From contig NC_092800.1 in assembly GCF_918797505.1 (NCBI RefSeq), forward strand, positions 6,944,001 to 7,008,000: a stretch of DNA of 64,000 nt, in the 5' to 3' direction. Both the position numbers and the translations under genes were made by a program. The number at the start of each line of letters is the position of its first letter. Positions within the stretch are counted from its first letter, which is position 1. Source of the DNA: Bemisia tabaci. Lineage: Eukaryota > Arthropoda > Insecta > Hemiptera > Aleyrodidae. The notes under the pieces were generated by a model. It ran no database searches and had not been told where the DNA came from. It saw nothing but the letters and a program-made list of their open reading frames with translations. Below, one piece after another: positions 41,199 through 52,453 of this stretch.

Positions 41199-42437
41199 TT
41201 GAATGAAATGCCATCCTCAGTTTTCTTAAGTGCATGTTTATGTAATATATATCGGGAATTTATGATGATTTGAGCGAAAGTTCTAATATTGCCAGTTTGA
41301 AAATTTGAACAAAAAATGTTGTCTAATAAAACGATAAGAAGATGCAGAGACAAAATCCTAGAGACACAAAAGTAGACCCTAATCCCGGGGAGCTCTCCCT
41401 AATTTCTAAAAGTTTTTGAGAGCGCTTTAACTAGAGTGCATCGAATAATTGGTAATAGTTAAATCAAACTTAATGAAGGAAATTGAATACTTTTTGCCGT
41501 AGATAAAGCTTTAGATACTGGAGGAAATTCGGCCAGCATGATATGAGAATATTCTTCCTTAATATCCTTAGTATTCCTCCAATGTTGGGAAATCACATGG
41601 AAGTTTATCGAGGGAAAAAGCTCCAGTGCTCGATTTTTTTACGCAATATATATTCGGCACGAGTTTTGAGCTTTCTTAATATATAATTTTTTTAAGAATT
41701 TGACTGAATTCTTGCAGATAAGCTTCAAATGAGTTATGCTTTATCAAAGTGCTCAATTGAAAAACGTTAAGCGTTGGGTAACGACAAAAGGCCCGGTAAT
41801 ATTACGCATTTTTGCTAGTTTTACTAAGAGTCAAAAATCTAATATCCCATCAATAGAGGGACATTCTAAATAAACTGCCCCCCCCCCCCGCGTTTTTCCT
41901 ATTGTCTACATTCAGGTAAGCTTTGCAAGACTTCCATAATACCCAACAAAACTATAAAATTGCCAAAAATTGAGTACGATTGTTCCAGCATATTGGAATT
42001 CAATAATACTATTAGATGAATTTAGCGAAAGTTATCCTAACAGCGTAGTCGTAATTTGCTTATTTTTTCTTTTTTACATAAAAACTAAGTAGCATTCAGA
42101 CTCGAAATTTCGTTAGTGTGTTCTTTTTAAGTTTTAAAAAATTTGCAAAAAATTCCAATACGGGTTTTTTAATTTTTTTTTTTTTAAATGAAGCAATTAG
42201 GTTTTGTGAAATTTAGTTAGGCTGATTATAAATGAACTTGTTTAACTATCAGTTTACGCAAAGCGTTAATTTTAGAGGAAAAATTTCCAGGAGTGCAATA
42301 CGGGGTTGTTGGGATGTTGTAAGGGACACGAACGTGGGTGACAACTTTTCACTGACGTTATTAATGGGACAGTTTCGCTAACCAACCATTTTTTCAATTC
42401 GAAACGAAAGATAGACGAAATACACAACTTAACTCAC
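41199..42437. other. Intronic or intergenic AT-rich stretch
   Basis: No open frame of note. A C tract lies at about 41877-41889. Confidence 0.5.
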
Positions 42438-42569
42438 CATTTTATTATGCTCAAAATGTGCACTTGCGAATCCAGCAAATTCTCAACGGCGGACACCCGG
42501 AAAGCGTAATAGACTATTGAAAGTAAAATAATGCAGATAAAAAACGAAATATCTTTCAAGCGCGCCATC
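42438..42569 (-). CDS. Candidate first coding exon of the SLC5 transporter (signal-peptide-like)
   Basis: An ATG at 42568-42566 in a strong context (AGGATGG) opens 43 codons plus two bases to a good donor (AAAATG|GTGAGT). Spliced to 34609 it reads on in frame (I-I-K-W-S-M-A-S-L), adding 45 residues. Residues 8-23 are hydrophobic (S-F-F-I-C-I-I-L-L-S-I-V-Y-Y-A-F) and are followed by V-S-A, a plausible signal-peptidase site. A TTTTTGATAG acceptor lies just before the ATG. In-frame joining has a one-in-three chance of being accidental, and I found no other downstream exon for it on this strand before 34609. It could instead be the start of a different type II membrane protein. Confidence 0.45.
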
Positions 42570-43122
42570 CTATCAAAAACCGAGATGGCAGGACGAAAAT
42601 CACCGGGTTAGTTACGTCAACCGAGAAAGGATTCTACACACGGAGAAACGAAAATCATGAATGGGCTAAAAATGCCGAGGATTGATAACTACTTCGCCGG
42701 TCGGGCTTTTGATAAGTAAAAGTTGAGACTTGCTGAAAGAGGAGGGGGTCGGGAAAAGGTGTGTAACTTGCGCAATGTTAGTTGTCGTGTTGTGCTGCGG
42801 GGGACACTCAGTAACGCTGATGAAAAGTATTTTAAGATGAGTTGATGAGCTGACACGGCAACCGTGTTGCAAAAAGAGAGGGCGAGTGCAAACTGAGAAA
42901 AATATGAAAACAAACACATCATTGCGATGAAAATTGCTCGATTTATTTCTATCAACCACGTGGGGTTATCACTCCAGCAGAACACGCTTACGTGCTCGAA
43001 GGGAGAACAGTATGTGCAAAAAATAGCCTTTTCAACTTTCCGAGAAAAAAGAGCAACCCGTATATACACGTACACTTCATAACCTCTTGAGGATGGATCG
43101 TAGCGCAATTATAACTGTCCTT

Positions 43123-43299
43123 AGGGGCTGTCCCCAAATTATACATGACGCTCCAGGGTTGGAGGGGGGGGGGAGAGCGTTACGCCATTTTGTTTTTACG
43201 TGTTACAGGATAGGGACCCACGTCACAAAAGTCTTACAAGGGGGGGAGGAGTGTCTAAAATTCTGGAAAAGTGCGTTACGTAATTTAGGGATGACCCCT
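43123..43299. repeat. TIR element (AGGGGCTGTCCCCAAATTA ends)
   Basis: The left AGGGGCTGTCCCCAAATTAT and the right TAATTTAGGGATGACCCCT are inverted copies, with ACGC and GCGT subterminal blocks. Elements with this kind of terminus are common in arthropod genomes, but I do not assign a superfamily. Confidence 0.65.
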
Positions 43300-43394
43300 T
43301 GATATGCAGAATTCGGGTTAGTTTTAAGGCAAGTGAGTTTAGGGCTGATTAAGTTGGGAGAATTTAAATTTACAATAATTAAGTTATTTTTATT

Positions 43395-43625
43395 CACTGG
43401 AAAAAAAGTAGCTCGGATCTAGAGTCTAGACTCTTGAAAACATTGACAAGAAAAAATACTCTTGATTCAATCAGATTTTTGCTTAAATTGAGAGCTAAGC
43501 CTCTTAATTTAAGCGGATTTCCTTTATTTGATTCAAGCAAAAATCCGATTGAATCAAGAATATTTTTTCTTGTCAACGTTTTCAAGAGTTTGGACTCTAG
43601 CTCCAAGCGACTTTTTTTTCCAGTG
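43395..43625. repeat. MITE family C, copy 5
   Basis: Ends CACTGGAAAAAAAGTAGC and GACTTTTTTTTCCAGTG, with inverted TCTAGAGTCTAGACTCTT and TTTGGACTCTAGCTCC. Confidence 0.88.
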
Positions 43626-45044
43626 TCGTGATAAACAATTCTTTCGACTACTATTGAAAATATCCAGTATAGGGAGTTATAGAATAATGATTTCAGTCGG
43701 AAGATTTAGCTTTATTTAATTTTCATGATCAAGAAGTGAATTGTTACGATTCGATAATCTGGTTTTGACATTTCCTATAGTATGGGATTTGAAGGATCAC
43801 ACTTGTTTAAAAGAATTAAATAATTATAACCAAATTGTTTTAAAAAAACTTTCTTTGTATTCAATAATTCGTCTAACTGTGCGGAAAACTCGAAGTTGCG
43901 GTGCCCGCGTGTTGGGCAAGAACTGATGTGAGGCGAAGAGCCGCCTCAGCGTCTTGAACTTGGAAGTTGTTTATTTTGAACAAGTGCTCTCTTGGTTTAG
44001 GTTTTATGAGATGAGTGCAAAAGAGAGAGGATGAGCTCAATTGTCAGAGTTACCTCTTCTTGGTTAGATCAATGATCTTTGAAAAGAAATTGCATCACAA
44101 AATATGAGTAACAGAAATTAATCACGACTGCCAGGTATTAGGCACAACATGTTCATTCACAGTGCTTTAATTTGAATATTGTAATACATTTATTTGTACA
44201 TGTAAATACATTTACGTATTAATTATCTAAAAATCTGCGGCTACGAAAGAAGTTTTTTCATTTGAAATCGGCAAGAAATGTGCCTGAATGTAAGTTTGGT
44301 AAGAAAATATTTTTTTTTTCTACGGCGTATTAGTCACTTACTGATCGAGTCTTGAGATTAAGTTGACTTTACACAAAATATTAGAATAAACGTACAAAGA
44401 GTTGAATTCTTGACAGGCGGTGCGCCTTCAATTGAGGTAGGTAGGCAAAAACAACTTCCCTCACGTTAAAATAGTTACCTACCGATCGAGTTGACAGAAG
44501 ACGAGGAATAATGATTAAATGGAGCACGTGTTAAATTCAACCCTCATTTATACATCCACCATCCTCCCCTTGATCTTGTGATCATGACTTCTCTGATTAT
44601 TTTAGGGCTGCCCTTAAAATTTGTAATCACTCTCTTTTTCTGGTTATAAACTCACTCTTTCATAAACTTTCCTGAGGATATTTGAATATTTCTTTCCTAT
44701 TTTTGACTCATTGATTTAACGAGTCCTTAATTTTTACGATTTTATATTTTTATGATGATTATAATTTAATATGCTTGGTACTGGATGGTGTGACGAAGAG
44801 GGAATGTCGAAGAAGAAGAAGACTTTCATGTATTTCATATCCTATTTAAAATTTCCTTACATCTGTTCACGCTTGATTCCATCTCCTCCATTTTCATCGA
44901 GGACAAAACTTCGTGTGTGATGGTAAAAAAAAATAAATAAATGCATAAAATAATAAATCATCAAATAAATACAAAATAAAAAAGCAAGTTTTGATTTTTT
45001 CAACAATTGTAATAAGTGCATATTTTCTCCAAAGTTCGGAAGCT
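43626..45044. other. AT-rich DNA without recognised features
   Basis: Only short chance frames. The mirrored motifs AGGTAGGTAGG at 44436 and GTTACCTACC at 44476 are too short to call. Confidence 0.5.
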
Positions 45045-45198
45045 CAGTGGCATGTCGTGTTTTGTGATGTATAGATTGATCTGCAATGTAAACTATGGCA
45101 ATGGATCGATAAACAGGGTGTTTACAACTCATTATAATCGATTCTTTACCATAGCTTCAAGTAGGGAAATATCGATCGTTCGTTCACGCCTCGCCTTT
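45045..45198. repeat. hAT-like MITE family B, copy 6
   Basis: Starts CAGTGGCATG and ends CGCCTCGCCTTTG, with AACAGGGTGTTTACAAC and ATCGATCGTTCGTTCACG inside. The flanking 8-mers match at 5 of 8 bases. Confidence 0.75.
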
Positions 45199-45720
45199 GC
45201 GAAGGCCGTATTATTATTTGCAATCGAATATTTATGAAAATCCTTGAGGGTAACTCCAAACTTTAAAAGGCACTTGGCTGAGGGTCACTAAAATAATTTG
45301 TTTAAGTTTGCGGTGCAGACGATGAATGAGCAGAGAGACATTTTGCTCTCTCTCCGCTCCCCCATCATATTTTTCAGCGATGCTCCAACAAGGCATTCAA
45401 ATAGCACGTCACCTAGTTTCAGTTGCATAATACGCATCAATTACTTTCCAATTATAGTTCACGAATATAGCCTCGATACGTCGGGCGCGACGCGCGATTA
45501 CGCGATAAGTGCAATGACATTACCTCCATCAACATTGAAACGCGGGTGAAATCATCCGCCTCCCACTACTCGATTAACTGATCGTTCGATTGATTAAGAA
45601 TTTCGATCGGTGAAAAAATGAAAACGCAAACGTCAGAGTCCTACTAGGGACGTCATCGAAGCACGTGGTGCGTGATATTCGGCACATGACCTATAAGACG
45701 CAATCCGCAAGATAACCGCA

Positions 45721-45880
45721 CAGTGGCGAAGCGTGAATGATCGATTATCGATATTTCTCCATTTGAAATTATTGTAAAGAATCGATTATTAAGGCGTTGC
45801 GAACAGCCTGTTTATCGATCCTTTTCCCTAGGTTTTAATGGTAGATCAATCGATGTATCGCAAAGTATGCCACGCCACTG
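45721..45880. repeat. hAT-like MITE family B, copy 7 (reverse orientation)
   Basis: Ends CAGTGGCGAA and CACGCCACTG, with GATCGATTATCGATATTTCT and ATCAATCGATGTATCGCA. Flanking 8-mers TAACCGCA and TTGCCGCT match at 5 of 8. Confidence 0.82.
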
Positions 45881-47543
45881 TTGCCGCTTCAATTCCATAT
45901 GACATCAAACATTGTGCTCAATTAATATTCTCTCAAAGGTCATAACTATTGACTAGGATACAATTTGACGTCGAAGTTTCTAGAATTTTCGGGATCTTGT
46001 CTCGAATATATGGTTATTTCCCATGCAATTTCAATAAATTAAATGTACGATTTTTCAATCATGTTCCGCGGCGAAAGGTTGAGATAACAGAATTGAATGC
46101 CATATGACTGATTACATTGAAGTGGTATTTACGCAGGGCTTTTCCTGTGTGGGGCGCCACATGGTTGGATCTAACGGTTGTAGGGCAAGTTTCGTTGAAC
46201 TTGAATGTGGCTATCGAAAGCGCGGTAAATAATTGATTCCGCCACAAATGAACGAATATATAATATCAAGATTTAAGGAGATAATCTCTTATTTTATGAT
46301 TGAATGTTTTTATGAGGAACTTATATCCGTCATGGCTCATCGTATGATATACGTAATAATAATTCTCTATATCGTCCAATCTACCATAATTTTTATCATG
46401 CAATGTCATTTTCGCAGAAGTGAATGAGCAAAAATTTATCGTAAGGATTCTGATTAGTGAAATAAGTGAGAAAATACTGGTAGTCTTGATAATTCTTTAT
46501 GAACACCTCAATTAAAAACAACAAATTGTAAAAAAATAAAAAGCTGGTAAAGTCACATCGTCAGGCTAGGTTTGGTCGACGGAGGTGAGCAGTCATTATG
46601 GAGACTATTTTCATCAAAGTGAAGACTAACATTTGAGAGCTGAAGGAAAACGTCTCTTAATAGTTTTAGAATTTTGGTGAAGAAGTAAAAATTGAAAACC
46701 ATTCTAAGGTGAGAATTATTAGTCTTGACCGATGTCATCATGAAAATCTCAAAGTAATTTTTAGTCAATGAGAGTAAGCAGAGATATTATTCATTCATAT
46801 TTTTTTTTTCGTTTTACATCCTCGTTTGTTTTTCATCCTTTGGTGGTAAAGGGACACGAAGTGACTATCATAATCAAAGTTTTGCGAGTTGTAGGTAAAC
46901 ATCTAAGTCTTAATCGAGCACAGAGGAGGCATCCCTCGCCTCCTCATTTTTCAACAAAAAAAAATATCATCTTCGCGTCGAAGGGTTAGTTCCTTACAAC
47001 GTTCAATAATTTTTTAGCATTAATTCTTGAGCGAGCTGAAAATATCCTATCATACTCTACGCTGCACGAAAAGTAAGATTTGCAATTGACTCATAAACCT
47101 TGGACCTGGATTTAAAAGTCAGGTTCTTGAGATAAACACCTCAAGTTGGATAATGTAGGTCAGGATTGGCAGAAAATACTTCAAAATTTCTCTTTGAATT
47201 TTTCAGCGAAATAAAAATTCATATCAATTAATGCAAGCGTACAAACTTGCGACAAAACCAGACGTAACCCGGCGAAGCGGAGGAGAGAGGAGTGAGAGAA
47301 AGGGGGCGGTGTCATCGGATGGAAAAATTATGAAAATTAGACTTCGCAGAAATAATGAAATTATTCCGGTGAGAGCGGCGTTTAGTAGTTCGTGATGTGC
47401 TTCTTAATGCGGGGTTGAGGGCCCTACAATCATTGGTTCAAGTTTGGTTGACTCAGGGAAAAATTTAAAAATAGAAATCGTCTTCTGGATTTGATAAGGT
47501 TTAAAAAAGGCCGAAAGTCTATGGAGCTGTAAGCCCATAAGTA
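45881..47543. other. Stretch without recognised features
   Basis: Several frames of 60-73 codons on both strands, none with recognisable motifs or convincing splice sites. Confidence 0.5.
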
Positions 47544-47684
47544 CACTGAAAAAAAAAAATTGCTAAAATACGGTGACAAATCACCAAATTAGTTAAATCA
47601 ACCCTGTGTTCTTAATCTATTTTGATGAGTTGTCACCTTTTTTCACTATTTCATGTGTTGATTTTAGCAGTTTTTTTTTCAGTG
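47544..47684. repeat. Short MITE with CACTGAAAAAAA ends and TA flanks
   Basis: Ends CACTGAAAAAAAAAAATTGC and GCAGTTTTTTTTTCAGTG, flanked by TA on both sides (47542-47543, 47685-47686). Inside, TGCTAAAATA is inverted as GATTTTAGCA, with a GGTGACAAATCACC palindrome. The ends resemble family C with one G missing. Confidence 0.75.
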
Positions 47685-47742
47685 TATAGTTAACTGTTAC
47701 ATCGATAAAAATAATGTAAAATTTTCAATCATACACCTCACA

Positions 47743-47998
47743 TGCTGAGCAAGCTAAGGAAAAACGCCTCATGAATATTCCAGAGTACCTAAACTTTCTC
47801 CAATGAAATGTTTCTTTTTTAGGAGAGTTAGCAATATTTTCTCTTGAAATTTTCAGATAGTTTATACCTAGTTACGAAGAAAATTCTCTGAAAAATTGAA
47901 CGGAATATATTCACGAGTTTTCCCGGAAATTCGTATTTAATGAACGGAAATTTGGCAAGTAACGACGGTTCATATGGCGTTTTTCCTTACCACGACAG
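47743..47998. repeat. MITE family D, copy 3
   Basis: Contains GCAAGCTAAGGAAAAACGCC and its inverted end GGCGTTTTTCCTTACCACGA. The arms otherwise share the AAATTTGGCAA block. Confidence 0.7.
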
Positions 47999-48737
47999 CA
48001 CGGATGTCCCATTTATTTTGTGATTCTGCGAAAAATGCTTAAACAAAAAAATGCGTAACTACGATGCACGGTTTAAATCTTCAATTATATTTTATTTACA
48101 CATATTTAAAAAAAAATCCCTTTAATTTTTTTTGTGGAAATTTTTGAATGAGTGACGTAGATTTAAAGGAAATATAGAGAAGAACTTTTCTATTGTTTTC
48201 TATTAAAAAAAGAAAACATCAACTGATATTTGCAACGTCGCAGTCGGAAGTTAATTGTATTCGTCGACTTCAGCTATTAAATATTATCGAATAATTTTAT
48301 CCTGCAATATTATTCTTATATTGCATATTCCAATGCATTTTATAATGAATTTCATCAATTTTTTTTACAAAAAATCTATCTTGAACTCGGGAGTCACAGA
48401 TCGTCGTTTTCCTTACAAAAGAACGCGACTACATTTCAATGTTGCCAAATTTTCTTTCGCATATTGCACTCTTACCAAGAAAATCCCGGGCAATTCTTCC
48501 TGAAAATGGCACTGATTTTCTCTGTGATCTCATGCTGAAAGCAGACTAATTTTGGTCAAAAATCACACAGGTACATTCTCGTATAATATTGAATTGTCCG
48601 AGTCTATTATGCAACCTTGAAATGAGGGGCTTCGAGGAGAAGGCGTATAAGTGCAGTTTTTGAAAAAATTGAGATATTAATGATTTCGAGTAAAACTAGG
48701 CTTAATGCACCTTCTGTGAAAAATTCGCTCCCAAATT

Positions 48738-49290
48738 TCATTTTTTAAGCATCAAAAAGTCAGTTAGAAATTTCTTTCCGCCATACGAATCCATGTAATT
48801 TCGAAAATTCAAACACGTATTTCTCGGAAAAGCAAAAATCGCAATTATGTGCCTTGCCGTCCAAGGTCCTACAATGGAGGGAATCCTTCGTTCGGGGAAC
48901 GATGAGATCCTTGAGGTGGTCCACGGATATGTCAAGATTTGCTGTAATGGAGGACATTGCTCCTACCAAGGGTTGGGTCGCAGAGCGATCAGGGGGCTCT
49001 TCCCCGCAAGTTTTCGCACAGTTGCATGGGCATGTTCATCAATTCATCGAGACATGGCGATCATTTCGCTACTTGACAACGCTAGGCATCCCAGCGAGGC
49101 TTGAAAATTTGAATAATAGATTTTAAGAGGCGGCACGTTCCTCGGAAATTGAACTTGAGTACACTCTTTGTGCAAACGGCGCAAGACAACGGATCGTTAA
49201 TTATGACCTGGCGCGGATATGACAAGTCCATTGAGGCGCTCACCGCTACCAAGTAGGCCGCCGCAGAGCGCTTCAATTTGCCCGAGATTT
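48738..49290 (-). pseudogene. Possible gene relic, unrecognised
   Basis: A GC-richer stretch in AT-rich DNA, with long frames on both strands. On the minus strand coding-like pieces occur in different frames (A-Y-L-V-A-V-S-A-S-M-D-L-S-Y, then V-D-H-L-K-D-L-I-V-P-R-T-K-D and C-D-F-C-F-S-E-K-Y-V-F-E-F), as if a reading frame had been shifted and stopped. On the plus strand a ~90-codon frame also spans it. I recognise no family; it could equally be an unannotated repeat. Confidence 0.3.
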
Positions 49291-49414
49291 TTCTCCGATA
49301 CGTTTTTCCAGGATTTCGCGACGTAGGTTCCGGGACTCGGAAATGATCAATATTTACAGGGAAGATCCGGTGATTTTCCGAACGGCAGTTCCGGGAGGGC
49401 TTTTGCTATGATAC

Positions 49415-49568
49415 CAGTGGCGAAGCATGAGTAATCGATATTTCCCCATTTTCAGCTATAGTAAAGAATCGATTATTAAGGTGCTCGTTGCGAACATCCT
49501 GTTCATCAATCTTTGTCCATAGGTATACGTAGAAAACCAATCAATACATCGCACAGCACGCCATGCCA
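49415..49568. repeat. hAT-like MITE family B, copy 8 (reverse orientation)
   Basis: Starts CAGTGGCGAAGCATGAGTAA and ends near CACGCCATGCC. ATGATAC is repeated exactly at 49408-49414 and 49569-49575, within an 8-bp window matching at 7 bases. Confidence 0.82.
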
Positions 49569-49575
49569 ATGATAC

Positions 49576-51616
49576 AAAATCGTTGCAAATCGATCTGGAA
49601 AAGTTTACAGAGCTGGTAAAATATCAAGAATTTAAAGTTCCGGCAGTATCCGGTCAACTTTGTTGCTTTGAGAAGCTTAAACGTCTTTGTTCCAAATCTC
49701 GGGACTTGCTCTGAAGAGTGGGAACTTTCAATTTTTCGCATTAATATTGTAAAACTGGGTTTATTTTTAGAAATATTTGAGTTGGATTTTATGGGAAGAA
49801 ATCATGCAGATCGATCCAAAGCATTAGATTGCATTTTAGCCAGAAGAACTAGGAAACTCAAAGGAGAAGTTTGTCATTTCAAAGGCACGAAAATGAAATC
49901 TTACATCTCTGAATTTATCTGAAGATGATAAATACGTGTAATTTTGTACTTATTGTAGTTTATTCGACTTGAAATTTACAATTTTATTATTTGACTTTTT
50001 TGGTTTATTAATTGACTTAAAATTTACAGAAAAAAATAGAGTACATCTTTTTATAGTATGCTGAATCAAAATTTCAAATCCGAATATTATTCAATGACCC
50101 TGCTATCTCCAAAATATCGATTTTACTTTCGAGCAAAGTTTAAACATTTAATTAAAGTAAAAGAATTATATTGTTAAAAAACGTTTTCAGTTTTCACCCC
50201 TCTCACAGCTATCTTGAAATAGCGGAAGTATTTCAAAGTTGGCTGAAAGTTTTGATGGAAGAATCGAAAATTTTAATGAATGTTGGGAATGACAGCCAAT
50301 ACAGACGACCATCTGAGCTTAATTTCGAGCAATTGATTAGTTGCAACAAATATTGCATCCTCAGATAATGAAGGGGCCTCGAGAGCCGAAACTACAAATA
50401 ACATGATCCTCGTTTAACGTTGGCTGTCGCTGCAGCTTTTTGAAGTTGAATAGGAACCACCTTCTCTTACAGCTGACTCTGAGTTTATAAGAGGAGAAAT
50501 TTTGAGATTCTGAATGCCTTGATAGGACTTCTCCGATAAAATAAGTTATGAATGGATCATGTGTAGTAGAAGAAATGTAATCGTAATTCAATGTAAACTA
50601 GAGTGGTTTTTCATTCTAACAACTTTTTTTCTTCTGTTAAAAAGTCCAAATCAGCAGAGAAATATAGACTGACAACAAGTGGGAATCGTCCAAGTTTCTA
50701 TTTCATGCGTAACGATTTGGAAAATATTTAAGATGCATACTGCCTCATACGCAGCAGCACAACACGGATTCCCCACTGAAATAGGTAGATAATTGATTAA
50801 AGTTATTTTTAAAAAAAGAATAGTGGGAATGAATCGATACTCATGGAACAAGTAAAAACTTTTGGTGGCAGATCTTATTTGTTTGAAAAATTTTACAACC
50901 ACCCCATCTAGAATGCTCTGTGCAAAAAACTGCAGTCCCAAAAAATCGTGGTACGCAGGAATTTTGACGGAAAAAATAGCATATTATGCAATATGCATTC
51001 ACCGCTAGACTCGTTGGCTACCTCCCCCGCAAATTAAAAACCCCTATATGTCAAAGTGCATTACCGCTGTATAGCAAGGCGTCGCTTGAACTGTTGTGCC
51101 TGGCTTCCCGCCAAAAATTTGAGCGAGCGAAAGACACCACGTCCAACGAAGATCAAGTTCATTCATCGACCTGGGACCGCTCCGTTTGTTTTGGCGCTCT
51201 GGAGCTCAGCGCCATCAATTCGCTTGGAAAATTCAGCTATTTTAAGCGCATTCATGAATTAAAAATAGAGAATTTTCGGGGGAAATCGCAACATTGCTAG
51301 AGATTCTCTTCCCCTGCGTTTTATCTCCCACGTTTCACACGTGCTTCCAGAATTTTCTGTTGGCATGCGCTGCACCATCTTTATGTAGTATTATGCGTTT
51401 TCATAATCTGATAGTTTTTTGCCGACTGGCGGACAAGGATATTTTATTGATAAAGAGTCTATCTTCTATTTATTCAGCTTTTTTTCTTGACATCGGTAGC
51501 AAAATTATCGCATTTTTAAGATGGATGCAGCTTGTGCGACGACAACTCTGTTTCTAGAAAATTATCTCTGCGTTTTCCTATCATGCTAAGAAGAACAGAA
51601 GGCGAAAGAAAAAGGC
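49576..51616. other. Stretch without recognised genes
   Basis: Frames of 60-104 codons (for example plus strand to 49922 and plus strand 50986-51300) show no motif I recognise and are not joined by matching splice sites. Confidence 0.45.
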
Positions 51617-51847
51617 TCCATCAAAAAAAGTCTCTATGGCTATAGAGTTCAGACTCTTAAAATCTTTGCAAGAAATAATACTCTTGATTCAATCGGATTT
51701 TCCCTTCAATAATTGAGGCCAACATTCCTATAATTTAAGCAGATTTCCGTTTGATTCAAGCAAAAATCCGATTGAATGATGGGTTCTTATATTTGTCAAA
51801 TTTTTTAAGAGTCTGGACTCTGAATCCGAGAGACTTTTTTTCCAGTG
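51617..51847. repeat. MITE family C, copy 6 (diverged)
   Basis: Has GAGTTCAGACTCTTAAAATC on the left and AGAGTCTGGACTCTGAATCC on the right, ending GACTTTTTTTCCAGTG. The left terminus is degraded to CCATCAAAAAAAGTC. Confidence 0.75.
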
Positions 51848-52332
51848 TATTCGGACTGATTGCGATACTCTCTTTTCGATGAGATCAATCAATAGGACTT
51901 GGTTGCTCGACCAAATGTTTGGTTAAATTGACCGAGACCGCAGGTAGACGTAGACCGTGCAAACTGTCAAATGAAACTTTTCTACGTTGATATTAAATTC
52001 TTCCGGAGTCTCAATCTGTTTATTCAGCCTTATTCTCCTCTCTGCCCATCTGTAAAATACACAGAATAGCTCTTCAGCCCAAAAGCGGCGGTGCCTCCGA
52101 CATGTTTATAGTCCATCCTTCAAAATATTTCAAATTGAGATGTCAAAGTCATACGCAAATAAAGTGTCTTCCGAATAATTAGAATATTCACCTGTCTCGG
52201 GTTTACGGAACAAGTAAGTCAAGGTCATTTGCCCCGAATGGCCGCTTACGTACGTACGAAAACAGAACTTTTCGTCGGGATCATTGTAAGGCTGACTGAG
52301 CACCTAGACTGGCTCAGAGCGTGCGTATTGAG

Positions 52333-52453
52333 CAAGTCTTCTGACGTAAAGGCGTACCTCTATTTCCGTATGAACTTTAAAAAGCATGACGTTGTATGAA
52401 TTACAGGGCTCATGTGCAAACTTGAGATACGTCCTTACGTCATAGGGACGACG
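52333..52453. repeat. MITE family K, copy 2
   Basis: AAGTCTTCTGACGTAAAGGC on the left, inverted on the right as GTCCTTACGTCATAGGGACG. Shares GAGATACG with copy 1 at 14136-14256. Confidence 0.6.

Noticed and set aside
42666..43108. 139-codon and 97-codon minus-strand frames upstream of the candidate first exon
   Set aside because: They overlap in different frames, have no motif, and no donor links them in frame to 42569.
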